Source of the DNA: an uncultured Oscillibacter sp. | Lineage (GTDB): Bacteria; Bacillota; Clostridia; Oscillospirales; Oscillospiraceae | Assembly: GCA_910579435.1 (NCBI GenBank) | Contig: CAJTVF010000032.1 | Span: 1 to 30,108 of the forward strand | DNA length: 30,108 nucleotides | Reading direction: 5' to 3' | Part shown: positions 15,138 to 22,723 of the stretch, in pieces | Layout: the number at the start of each line of letters is the position of its first letter | How positions within the stretch are numbered: the first letter of the stretch is position 1 | Position numbers and translations under genes: made by a program | The notes under the pieces: generated by a model | Told to the model about the DNA's origin: nothing | The model's database searches: none | Seen by the model: the letters and a program-made list of their open reading frames with translations, nothing else

Positions 15138-16778
15138 TCACCCAGCGCTGTAATCTTTCAAAAATTCTAGGAGGATCTTTTCGCAAGCCTCCCCATTTTC
15201 TGTCGGGTAATCAAAACTCAAGCTGGCATAATAGTCCTCGTTATAATCCACGCGGGTATAATAAATCGAGTCATCATCGCCAGTTCCGCTGACTACGTAG
15301 TATCCAGTGCCGGATGCCGCATAGGTAACGCCTTCCGCCGAGGAAGCGGACTTATATTCCGCAGGGACATCCGCTGCCGTAATAGGCAGCGCTAAAAAAG
15401 TACATTCAAATACGGAAATATTCATGTCCAATTCATCGCTGCGGAACGAATAACGGTACATTCCCGGTCCACTGATAAGCCCTTCGTCCGTCTGCTGCGT
15501 GAAGCCTTCCGGCACATTGAATTTGCAGCCTATTACGCCTTCGAACCATTCCAGCCCGTTAAAGAGGCTCTGGGCTTCTGGCAGATCACCGCCGTCATTC
15601 GGACCTTCCGTCGAGCGGCCGCCATCAGATGGATCCTTGGCGGGAGCAAAACCCTGTGGCGAATCAGACGGAATCGAGTTTACATCCGATTCAGGAGCAG
15701 GAACAAACGAGCCTATCAAATCGCAAGTGTCCATATCCTTTAGATAACTTTCTTTATCAACATACTGCCATATATCGTAATACTTGCACTCCCCTTCTTC
15801 ATTATAAGTATATTGCCTGACTAGATTCCCATATTTGTCATACTCATTTTCATAGATAGAAAGTTTTCCATCGTCTATATTCTTGATTGGGTTGCCATGT
15901 GAATCATATACTGTTTCTTCCTCCAGTTCGTCCCTCCATTTTTTCTGCAATAAGGCAATTTCTCCATTGCTATGATACTCACGTATATACTCATCACCAG
16001 AATCATACTCATAAACCAGATTGCCTCTCGAGTCATATTCATATGTGTGGGTTCCCTCGTCACGACCGTCATGGCGTTTTTCCGTAGTTGAAATCAGCCT
16101 TCCCTTTTCATCATATTCATGGGTGTAATAGCGGTGTGTCGTGGCCTTGACTTCCTCGTAGTCTATATAATCGAGATCATACCATGGATCGCCCTGCTTA
16201 AATATACTCCCCCCCCATGAGGTTATTTTTATTGTAGAACCATAGTTTCCGTGTTCATCATAATCCTCGTAAATCGTTACGGATGAAGGCCAGTAATTCC
16301 TGTGTCTCCACTCTTGGATCAGGCGGTTATTGTCATCATACATATATGCGATCCGGTCGTCTCCAGTGCGTCCATCAAATTCAGTAATATTTCCGTTTTC
16401 ATCTTTTTCCCAGTGCTCTACGTAAAAATTCCCCTGATAAGCTACTTGGTGTTCAAGGAGATCGCCATCTTCATAATATTCATAGTTTTCATATGGGGAT
16501 GCGATATCAAAATAGTCACCTGGCCTATCATTTTTCTTAATTAAGGAAGGATCATAGGATATTCTAGCGTGATCAATTACAAAAAATTGTATGTCACTGT
16601 AAGGTTCTGCATCAATGTCATCTTCTCCACTTAAATCCCCGATATTTGATTTGGCTATAATGTTATTACCCGAATTCATTGTTTTGGTATCAGTGCTTGA
16701 TGAAGAAGCAACTGAATTCCCACAACCACAGAGCAATAGAAAAATCAAAACTATGGTTGGAAACAGACGGATATTCAT
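15138..16778 (-). CDS. Lipoprotein with YD/RHS-like repeats
   Basis: 546 residues. A lipoprotein signal MNIRLFPTIVLIFLLLCGC puts Cys19 at the membrane surface. Residues about 100-360 carry repeated Y-D/E-x-x-G-x-L/I units (EYDSRGNLVYEYDSG, YDEKGRLIS, EYDKYGNLVRQY), the YD-repeat pattern of RHS/wall-associated proteins. A linker of about 40 residues is rich in Pro, Ser and Asp, and a C-terminal domain of about 140 residues (GLEWFEGVIGCKFNVPEGF onward) resembles small secreted globular domains. It is an outward-facing envelope protein; no toxin domain is recognised at the C-terminus. AT-richer than the chromosomal genes. Start 16778 with a GAAGGGA site. Surface binding or signalling is possible; function unknown. 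Confidence 0.8.
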   Translation of the reverse strand: MNIRLFPTIVLIFLLLCGCGNSVASSSSTDTKTMNSGNNIIAKSNIGDLSGEDDIDAEPYSDIQFFVIDHARISYDPSLIKKNDRPGDYFDIASPYENYEYYEDGDLLEHQVAYQGNFYVEHWEKDENGNITEFDGRTGDDRIAYMYDDNNRLIQEWRHRNYWPSSVTIYEDYDEHGNYGSTIKITSWGGSIFKQGDPWYDLDYIDYEEVKATTHRYYTHEYDEKGRLISTTEKRHDGRDEGTHTYEYDSRGNLVYEYDSGDEYIREYHSNGEIALLQKKWRDELEEETVYDSHGNPIKNIDDGKLSIYENEYDKYGNLVRQYTYNEEGECKYYDIWQYVDKESYLKDMDTCDLIGSFVPAPESDVNSIPSDSPQGFAPAKDPSDGGRSTEGPNDGGDLPEAQSLFNGLEWFEGVIGCKFNVPEGFTQQTDEGLISGPGMYRYSFRSDELDMNISVFECTFLALPITAADVPAEYKSASSAEGVTYAASGTGYYVVSGTGDDDSIYYTRVDYNEDYYASLSFDYPTENGEACEKILLEFLKDYSAG

Positions 16779-16900
16779 TTTGTATACATCCCTTCATGCA
16801 CTTTAATCATATATCTATCTACTGGCTATCACGGCAACGTAGTTGGCACGCAGCACTTTTCCTGTTTTTAGGTTTCGCAAATAGAACTGCCCTCATTTCA

Positions 16901-17866
16901 TTACATTGCAAAAGGATTCTCCTCAACTTTATATAGCTCAGTCATCTTGTACATTCTGACTTGGGCAAAAGCAGTATCCTTGTATATATAAATGTTCCAT
17001 TTATCTCCCCATGCTCTGAAATCGAATCTAAAGTGCAGGCAAGGTTCCCCATCGTCTGTATATTCTTCCCATAAATCTGTGCTGTTGACGGTCGCGTGCC
17101 AATAGAATTCATCACTCGTATCAAACAATGGACCTCGATTCCCTTTCCGTGCATCCTCCGCCCCGCTTTCATATATTACATCAAGAAGCACCGAGTCGCT
17201 TGTCATGTCCAAAACGTCCATATAGAGCCCAGAATAAATAGTAGAATACCAGTGGCCTTTAATGTTCCACTCCAGAAACACATCGCTTTTGTCCAACTCA
17301 TATGTCCAGTCCGCACCATGATATTGAAGCGAAACAATCACATTTCCCTCAGAAGTTACATTTTCTTGTACATCTTTCACCTCAAAACAAAAGTCGATTT
17401 TTCCCTCTGACAAATGTTCATTCATTTCTTTAAACTCAACTGTAGAATAGTCGTTAGTTAGGAGGGGAGCAATTTCCTCAGCGTCAAAGGGACAGCGGAG
17501 AAGTTCGTAATCCGGGTCTTGATATTCAGTGCAGTTCTCCAATATCCATCCGCCCTTATCATAAAAAAAGTAAGTCAGCTTCAGATATTTTGTAATTTTG
17601 TAATACTCGTTAACAAGTTGAACCCTACAATATGCATTATCACTTTTTTCGTTGGTCTGCCTTTTGTCAACGGAAGCCGATATATTCATGTCGTAGACAT
17701 ACGGATTCGTTTCGTCAAACGGATTCTCGACAGAAAACGTACTGTATTGCTCCGAAAAGTCTTGATTTATCTGATTAGCCTCCGGGGGCTTTGGAATGCC
17801 GCAGGAAGTCAGTAGGAAACAGAATAAAATACTTATGAGTAATAGTAAAATATGTTTTTCTTTCAT
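16901..17866 (-). CDS. Lipoprotein of unknown function
   Basis: 321 residues. Signal MKEKHILLLLISILFCFLLT then SC with lipobox LTSC, Cys22 as the lipid anchor. The start at 17866 has AGGAG 8 bases upstream; an ATG 33 bases further upstream lacks one. The mature protein is acidic and rich in Tyr, Trp and Asp, with no family I recognise; the sequence looks mostly beta-stranded (for example YHGADWTYELDKSDVFLEW). About 120 bases separate it from the next lipoprotein gene. Low G+C suggests the cargo genes share an origin different from the backbone. Confidence 0.75.
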   Translation of the reverse strand: MKEKHILLLLISILFCFLLTSCGIPKPPEANQINQDFSEQYSTFSVENPFDETNPYVYDMNISASVDKRQTNEKSDNAYCRVQLVNEYYKITKYLKLTYFFYDKGGWILENCTEYQDPDYELLRCPFDAEEIAPLLTNDYSTVEFKEMNEHLSEGKIDFCFEVKDVQENVTSEGNVIVSLQYHGADWTYELDKSDVFLEWNIKGHWYSTIYSGLYMDVLDMTSDSVLLDVIYESGAEDARKGNRGPLFDTSDEFYWHATVNSTDLWEEYTDDGEPCLHFRFDFRAWGDKWNIYIYKDTAFAQVRMYKMTELYKVEENPFAM

Positions 17867-17947
17867 AAGCCGCTCCTCGCTGCGTATGTATAAATTCAAC
17901 CATTCGACTTTTGCCTAAAACCATACCTATGGAAAGCCGCAGTGAAT

Positions 17948-17979
17948 GAAACCGCCCGGCCCAGAGACCGGGCGGTTTC
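17948..17979 (-). terminator. Probable terminator of the NlpC/P60 gene
   Basis: GAAACCGCCCGG (17948-17959) is complementary to 17968-17979, a perfect 12-bp stem with an 8-base loop, starting 10 bases past the stop codon at 17989. The T-run on the minus strand is only TTTC. Confidence 0.65.
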
Positions 17980-17988
17980 TCCTTGGGG

Positions 17989-19500
17989 TCAGCCGGAAAT
18001 CCAATCCCGATAGCAGTATTCCGTGCCATAAGATGGCTCGATAGTCCTGGTCTCTTCCCAGTAATAGTATCCTCCAGGTAATTCAAACTGTGACCACCAG
18101 GCCCGTCCGTCTTCGCTAATATAATTCACGCCCATATGTTCTCCGCCGCAGAAGCCGCAGCCCCAGATTTTCCCATTTTCATTGTACCGGGTTGCAGACC
18201 AATCCGAGTACTGCAGGCTGGCGCTTCCACTAACAGATTTCCAGCTCTCCAGATAGGTTTTGCACCAGCAAACCTTTGTGCCGGTTGAGTCGACAAAGCG
18301 GCCATAACGGTATTCCGTATGTCCGTCAGAAAGTTTAACCGAACGGCTTTCAACATGGCGGGTAGGAGTCGCCTCAACGTAATTTGAGGTCCACTCGCTC
18401 CATGGGCCCCAATATCCGTTTTTACTTGTGTCCGATGCGGCCGGAGCCGTTACAGTAAATGTTTTTTCTGTTGATATGTACCCCGCATTATTAATAGCAT
18501 CCGCCCGAATGGTGTAATTTCCCGCTTCTGTTGGGGTAAAGGCCGTGGGACCGTAAATGCTGAAATCAGCGTATACCCGCTCTCCTGTTTCAAACGCGCC
18601 CCGCCAGATACTAATCGCGTAATGCGTAGCATTACTTGCGGAGGGGGTGATTATCATGCTCTCATTGGTTGAATAAGTGCTCTTGTCGGTGGAAACCGTA
18701 AAATTGGAGGGGAGCGGCCGACTGTCTTCCGCCTTTACTTCGACGTTCACCCATTCGCTCTGCTCCGTGTCTGCATTCGGCCTGGCAATGACAAAGGCGC
18801 GGTAATCTCCCGGCGCTATATTTGTAAATGTGCAGGTTTTCGACGTAGTGGAAAAGCTGCATGTGATATCCTCCCATCTCCAGGGGGCCTGAACAAGATA
18901 TACGTCAAATTTGGAAGCGCCTCCTGAATAATCCCAGGAAATGGTCACGGATTGTCCGTTGACCGATACAGAGGGCTTGGATGTTTTTCCTATAGGCGCA
19001 ACAGGCGGCGGGGAAGTGGTCCCGTTGCTGTTCGTCGTAATAAAAGCTGGCCTGGTTGCAAACTTAAACGTAAACCATGTTCCATTAATGGAGGTTCGGC
19101 TTACTCCTTTGCTGCTTCCGGCGTGAATCATGATGTTATTCCCACAGTACAGTCCAGTATGCCAACCGCCGGAGTTGTTGCGTCCAAATATGATATCACC
19201 TGGAAGCAAGCTTGATTTATTGGTAATCTTTGTTCCCGGAACACTGCGGCTCCATATTTGTTCATATGTCACGTTGCATCCCAAGCATGTATGATAGACA
19301 TAGTAAATTAACCCGCTACAGTCAAACCCTCGATTAGAGGGTGACCTTCCTCCTGAAACGTAAGGATATTTTCCCACCAGGTTTTGCGCTGCGGCAACAG
19401 CGTCCGCTCCTGTTACCGTTCCCGCCGCATCCGCCGCCGGGCATACAGCCACCAGCAAAGATAGGCAAAGAATGATAGAAATGAAGTTCTTTCTAATCAT
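17989..19500 (-). CDS. Secreted NlpC/P60 endopeptidase with C-terminal W-rich repeats
   Basis: 503 residues with a signal peptide (about 1-25, ending PAADA). The NlpC/P60 domain covers about 30-160: Cys61 in GFDCSGLIYYVY, His114 in GGWHTGLYCG and His126 in IMIHAGSS form the expected triad. The protein should cleave peptide bonds in peptidoglycan stems. Residues about 175-350 look like two fibronectin/Ig-type domains (TISWDYSGGASKFDVYLV; TPTEAGNYTIRADAINNAGY). The C-terminal 140 residues hold a WGPWSEWT...ESRSVKLSDGHTEYRYG module seen in surface proteins of Oscillospiraceae. Preceded on the same strand by the SLH protein gene, with which it forms a wall-targeted cargo. Confidence 0.88.
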   Translation of the reverse strand: MIRKNFISIILCLSLLVAVCPAADAAGTVTGADAVAAAQNLVGKYPYVSGGRSPSNRGFDCSGLIYYVYHTCLGCNVTYEQIWSRSVPGTKITNKSSLLPGDIIFGRNNSGGWHTGLYCGNNIMIHAGSSKGVSRTSINGTWFTFKFATRPAFITTNSNGTTSPPPVAPIGKTSKPSVSVNGQSVTISWDYSGGASKFDVYLVQAPWRWEDITCSFSTTSKTCTFTNIAPGDYRAFVIARPNADTEQSEWVNVEVKAEDSRPLPSNFTVSTDKSTYSTNESMIITPSASNATHYAISIWRGAFETGERVYADFSIYGPTAFTPTEAGNYTIRADAINNAGYISTEKTFTVTAPAASDTSKNGYWGPWSEWTSNYVEATPTRHVESRSVKLSDGHTEYRYGRFVDSTGTKVCWCKTYLESWKSVSGSASLQYSDWSATRYNENGKIWGCGFCGGEHMGVNYISEDGRAWWSQFELPGGYYYWEETRTIEPSYGTEYCYRDWISG

Positions 19501-19554
19501 AAATCGTTGCTCCTCTCAAGCTTTTTAATAGTCTTCTGCTTCTCACGGCAGCAC

Positions 19555-20136
19555 TCAATCAGCAAATGAAAAATAAGCACAATTAAAAATTAGGCTGGCT
19601 ACATCTTTGCGTGAAAACGCATCTCTCTTTTGAGCGTGAATATTTTCCAAAAAGCCATGCTCGCTTGCTACGCTCAAAAAACCGTCCGGGTATCCTCCAG
19701 ATTGAGCCGCTAATTCCGCACCATCTAGCGCCCGTATAATCATGGTTACCGCCTGCTCATAAGTCACCGTTACAGAGGGACCAAAAGTTCCGTCTTTAAA
19801 CCCCCCAACAATGCCAAGTTCCGCCGCCTTATTGATATAGGCGTTTGCCCAATGATCAGCGGGTACGTCGGTAAAGATGTTCCCCTTTTCCAGATTTTCA
19901 GTATCTCCCAACATACGGCAGATGATGGCCGCCATCTGCGCTCTAGTCACTGTTTGTTCTGGGTTAAAATTTCCTGCGCTGTCACCTACGATGATGCCCT
20001 GCTCACTTACATAATTTACTGCATCTGCGTAGTCTGCGTCTGCGGCTACATCCGGGAATGACGCCGCCTGTGCTGAGGCAATCAGAATACATCCCGCCAA
20101 AAGGCTTGTCACAAGGGTCTTAAAGTTCCTGCTCAT
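19555..20136 (-). CDS. SLH-domain protein
   Basis: 193 residues: signal peptide about 1-24 (MSRNFKTLVTSLLAGCILIA, then SAQA), then two S-layer homology domains, FPDVAADADYADAVNYVSEQ (about 27 onward, with GxFNPEQTVTRAQMAAII) and FTDVPADHWANAYINKAAEL (about 87 onward, with GTFGPSVTVTYEQAVTMI). A third, poor copy follows. SLH domains attach proteins to pyruvylated wall polymers. There is no other functional domain, so it may act as an anchor or small wall protein. The start at 20136 has GAAGGAGA 6 bases upstream; the long in-frame extension upstream is not translated by this evidence. Confidence 0.88.
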   Translation of the reverse strand: MSRNFKTLVTSLLAGCILIASAQAASFPDVAADADYADAVNYVSEQGIIVGDSAGNFNPEQTVTRAQMAAIICRMLGDTENLEKGNIFTDVPADHWANAYINKAAELGIVGGFKDGTFGPSVTVTYEQAVTMIIRALDGAELAAQSGGYPDGFLSVASEHGFLENIHAQKRDAFSRKDVASLIFNCAYFSFAD

Positions 20137-20392
20137 TTCCAATCTCCTTCTTTCAACATTTTTAATATATAAAAATGGGTGCCTTTTCAGGTGCACACCA
20201 TGTATTAGCGGTGGCCCGTAACCTGTGGGTTGCAAGCCGCCTTTTCTATTGCAATATTTTGAAGAATATGCTAAAATCATTTCGTTTATATAGACAAGAG
20301 CAAGGCAAGCCGCCCTCAAAAACGGCCTCATTTTGTCCAAACGCCATGGCTCTTGCTGTGTGGACCACAACCCACGCTTTATAGGCCAAACG

Positions 20393-20974
20393 CTACTCCC
20401 TGCACCATCTCTGGAAAGTTCCATGGGCTACGCCCAGTTCCTTTGCCGCCGCCCTGCCGCTGATCTCGCCTTTGCGCCACGCAGCCATGACAGATTCGTA
20501 GTTCTCGCCCCGCTCCTTGAGCTTCCGTCCAAAATGGACGCCCCTGGCCTTTGCCGCCGCGATTCCCTCGGCCTGCCGCTGGCGGTTGAACTCCCGCTCT
20601 GTCTGGGCTACATAACTCAAAAGCTGGAGCACGATATCGGCAATCAGCACCCCTGTGAGATCCCGCCCTTGGCGGGTATCCAGCAGCGGCATGTCCAGGA
20701 CTACGATATCGACCAGTTTTTCCTTGGTCAGCAGCCGCCACTGTTCCAAAATCTCCTCATAGTTTCGCCCTAGCCGGTCGATGCTCTTGATTACGAGAGT
20801 GTCCCCGGCTTTCAGTTTACGTATCAGACGGCGGTAGCCGGGGCGCTCAAAGTCCTTGCCGCTTTGCTTATCCAGAACAACGTCACTGTCCTTTATGCCA
20901 AATTCTCGCATAGCGACCATTTGCCGTTCCTCATTTTGCTCTTTTGTAGAGACTCGAATATATCCGTATTCCAT
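20393..20974 (-). CDS. Serine recombinase (resolvase/invertase family)
   Basis: 193 residues, full size for Tn3-resolvase/Hin-type enzymes. Catalytic Ser9 in GYIRVSTKEQN; the conserved IKSIDRLGRNYEEI region; the long E helix (LLSYVAQTEREFNRQRQAEG) and GRKL before a C-terminal helix-turn-helix (ISGRAAAKELGVAHGTFQRW). Start 20974 follows AAAGGAGGAG. It may resolve or invert DNA within the element; its crossover sites are not obvious. A 28-bp repeat lies 250 bases beyond its 5' end. Confidence 0.93.
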   Translation of the reverse strand: MEYGYIRVSTKEQNEERQMVAMREFGIKDSDVVLDKQSGKDFERPGYRRLIRKLKAGDTLVIKSIDRLGRNYEEILEQWRLLTKEKLVDIVVLDMPLLDTRQGRDLTGVLIADIVLQLLSYVAQTEREFNRQRQAEGIAAAKARGVHFGRKLKERGENYESVMAAWRKGEISGRAAAKELGVAHGTFQRWCRE

Positions 20975-21052
20975 ATCGCTCCTCCTTTTTCTGATAGCTT
21001 TATTTTAGAGGAGCCATGGGTTCTCGCAATTTGAAATTATCTCAGAGGATGC

Positions 21053-21090
21053 AAAAGCGGCTGTTCTCACAATGGAGAAACAGCCGCTTT
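21053..21090. repeat. Hairpin, about 15 bp with one bulge
   Basis: AAAAGCGGCTGTTCTC pairs with GAGAAACAGCCGCTTT across a 6-base loop with one bulged base. No T-run on either side. It could end a transcript through RNA structure or be a recombinase-related site. Confidence 0.5.
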
Positions 21091-21229
21091 GAATGTATTC
21101 TGTTGAATTTCCTCTGGCACGTCATGTCTTCGCCTCCCAGCGATATACCATACCAGGATCACGGGCGAAAGTCCAGTGGATTATGGGCACGAGTTGGATT
21201 TCCTGAGTTTCTCTTTTTTCGTCGGCCTT

Positions 21230-21257
21230 TTCTTTGTTTATAGCGACGCAAATTTTG
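21230..21257 (+). repeat. 28-bp direct repeat, right copy
   Basis: Partner of 13940-13967 with one difference (G/A). Same orientation, 7.29 kb apart. Confidence 0.8.
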
Positions 21258-21353
21258 CCGGATTTATATCCATGTTGAAAAATTCATTAAGGAGTCTTTT
21301 TGTTCTTCCACTTGAGAAGAAAATATGGTATACTGAGTTTTGAGGTGGATATG

Positions 21354-21866
21354 ATGCTATTCAAACCATTTGTATACGATAACGAAAATCAGATGGTTCC
21401 CGTATCTATTCAGCGGATGACCTGGCAGGATGCGGATAATACAAATTTTTCTCCAGTATGGCAAACGTCATGGACGAGCGAGTATCTGCAGGACGAGCGG
21501 CTTGAAAAATATGCCGCAAAGGTAAATGAAAAACTGATAGCCTTGGGAGCATATGAAATTCTTGAAAATGCCCTGATTGTCCACCTTGTCTATATGGAAG
21601 CCCACCCGGCCTCCAACCCGACTCTCAATGGCGGGATACCCGAATACAGGGGTATCGGACGGATGATGATTGCATATGGCATCAAACTTTCCATAGACCA
21701 TGGTCTGGCTGGGGACGTAGTGCTTGAGGCTAAAACGACAGAATTGGCACGACACTATGAAAAAGATTTTGGGGCAGTCCAGTTGCCCTTATTTGAATCC
21801 TCTGCTCCCAGGTACCTGATTGCGGACGAAGCGGCAAAACGAATATTTTTCACCTATCTTGTCTGA
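21354..21866 (+). CDS. GNAT-family acetyltransferase
   Basis: 170 residues. The central core LIVHLVYMEAHPASNP then PEYRGIGRMMIAYGIKLSID is the GNAT acetyl-CoA pattern (beta strand, then R/Q-x-x-G-x-G/A loop and helix); LEAKTTELARHYEKDFGAV is the usual last helix-strand with the conserved F/Y-GA/F ending. A cytoplasmic enzyme with unknown substrate. The start at 21354 sits 6 bases after GAGGTG; the adjacent ATG at 21351 is too close. The next gene is 20 bases downstream. It may protect against or modify an unknown small molecule or protein; similar genes occur in many mobile elements. Confidence 0.75.
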   Translation: MLFKPFVYDNENQMVPVSIQRMTWQDADNTNFSPVWQTSWTSEYLQDERLEKYAAKVNEKLIALGAYEILENALIVHLVYMEAHPASNPTLNGGIPEYRGIGRMMIAYGIKLSIDHGLAGDVVLEAKTTELARHYEKDFGAVQLPLFESSAPRYLIADEAAKRIFFTYLV

Positions 21867-21886
21867 ATTTACAAGGAGGGATTTTC

Positions 21887-22129
21887 ATGATATCAAACAT
21901 AGACCAGCCTCATTCCGATGCAGAGTGGTACTGCCGTAAAGATCCGGAGACGGAACGTTTCTATGAGATCTTTTTCTGGCTCTGTCGGAAATACGACGTC
22001 CGCTGGGCCAGTGCTGATCAAAAAGAGCGGCAATTTATTGAAGAGGTTACTCGGATAACCTATGAACGAGACAAAGCCTCAAGGCTTGGCCTTCCCCTGA
22101 GCGATATTCGTCCTTCCTTTGCTTCTTGA
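21887..22129 (+). CDS. Small protein of unknown function
   Basis: 80 residues, charged, with aromatic clusters (DAEWYCRKDPETERFYEIFFW) and a helix-forming middle. The start at 21887 has AAGGAGG 7 bases upstream, a strong signal. It lies 20 bases after the GNAT gene and is the last gene before the right end of the element; its stop codon overlaps the first right-hand GACCCAC heptamer. No family recognised. Confidence 0.7.
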   Translation: MISNIDQPHSDAEWYCRKDPETERFYEIFFWLCRKYDVRWASADQKERQFIEEVTRITYERDKASRLGLPLSDIRPSFAS

Positions 22130-22146
22130 CCCACAAGTTGACCCAC
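22128..22146 (+). promoter_or_regulatory. Candidate right arm-type integrase sites
   Basis: GACCCAC at 22128-22134 and 22140-22146, same orientation and 12-base period as the left pair (12297-12315). About 114 bases from the right att repeat. A further AGGACGAA match is shared between the two ends (near 12344 and 22193). Confidence 0.5.
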
Positions 22147-22259
22147 GACAGAAAAAATCCGGGTGGACGCAACGGATAGAACAGGACGAACACGTCTCTG
22201 GTTCCGTAGAAAAACCGTTAAACTGGTCTGAAAGGGACTAACGGAATTTTAGACAGGAC

Positions 22260-22304
22260 TTCGGGACCATGAGGCCGTGGGTTCAAATCCCGCCACTCGG
22301 ACCA
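22260..22304 (+). repeat. attR: 45-bp repeat of the tRNA-Pro 3' end
   Basis: Identical to 12175-12219. It carries the anticodon loop, T arm, acceptor 3' strand and CCA but no 5' half, so it is not a tRNA gene. It should be the original chromosomal 3' end displaced by integration. Confidence 0.93.
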
Positions 22305-22322
22305 AAAAACAAGCCCACTTTA

Positions 22323-22351
22323 GATGCCGTAAGCGCAAAGCTTACGGCATC
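22323..22351. repeat. 12-bp hairpin after attR
   Basis: GATGCCGTAAGC (22323-22334) and its exact complement at 22340-22351 around a 5-base loop. A T6 run follows 16 bases later, so termination is possible but not standard. Confidence 0.6.
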
Positions 22352-22459
22352 AGTGGTTTCCGGGTTTTTTATACCCCCATTTTTCAACAGTGGTAAAAAA
22401 GATGTAAACGACCATTTTCACCCGTCCTACTGGATTCGAACCCGCAGAACAGCACATTG

Positions 22460-22489
22460 AAAAAGGGCACCGCGCCTGGTGCCCTTTTT
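22460..22489. terminator. Bidirectional terminator
   Basis: Perfect 12-bp inverted repeat (22460-22471 with 22478-22489) with A5 at one end and T5 at the other, 6-base loop. It insulates the region left of the second gene cluster. Confidence 0.85.
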
Positions 22490-22723
22490 CAATTGGCCTG
22501 AACACCCTTCTCCTCCAGAATATAATACACGAAATTTCAGCGCTGGATTTGTTGACTATGTACGTCACAAATTTAGCGCCTTTTTTGCGTCCAAAAAAGG
22601 CGCCAGAATATTTTTACCGAAAATACCCACTTAAATTGGTTGAAAATAGTGAATGGCTGAACCAATCGTTCTGTGATACTCTTGCTGCTATACCCCCCAA
22701 CAAATCTATAAGGAGATGACTTT

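Larger units (their letters stand above)
20975..21353. other. Intergenic stretch between recombinase and GNAT gene
   Basis: No convincing gene. It contains a hairpin (21053-21090) and the right copy of the 28-bp repeat (21230-21257). A TATACT box at 21329-21334 is a possible -10 for the GNAT gene, without a good -35. Confidence 0.5.
12175..22304. mobile_element. Integrated genomic element of about 10.1 kb at tRNA-Pro
   Basis: Bounded by the 45-bp att repeats. Left module: tyrosine integrase and a small overlapping gene. Middle: repeat cluster, a broken winged-helix gene and an AT-richer envelope cargo (two lipoproteins, NlpC/P60, SLH protein), then a serine recombinase. Right: GNAT acetyltransferase and a small gene. 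No relaxase, coupling protein, VirB4 or phage structural gene is seen, so it cannot move between cells unaided by known routes; it may be mobilized by a helper or be a decayed remnant. Confidence 0.88.
22305..22723. other. Intergenic region between the element and the next cluster
   Basis: No gene. It contains a perfect 12-bp hairpin (22323-22351), probably the displaced tRNA terminator region, a bidirectional terminator (22460-22489) and an AT-rich stretch with the ribosome binding site of the next gene (AAGGAGATGA just before 22724). A confident promoter for the downstream cluster is not visible. Confidence 0.55.

Noticed and set aside
19555..20424. 289-residue version of the SLH protein
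   Set aside because: The upstream 96 residues have no export signal or ribosome binding site; the start at 20136 has GAAGGAGA and a proper signal peptide.
22408..22450. tRNA-like fragment on the minus strand (GGTTCGAATCC)
   Set aside because: Only the T-loop pattern is present; the flanking T stem does not pair well and no acceptor, anticodon or D arm can be built.
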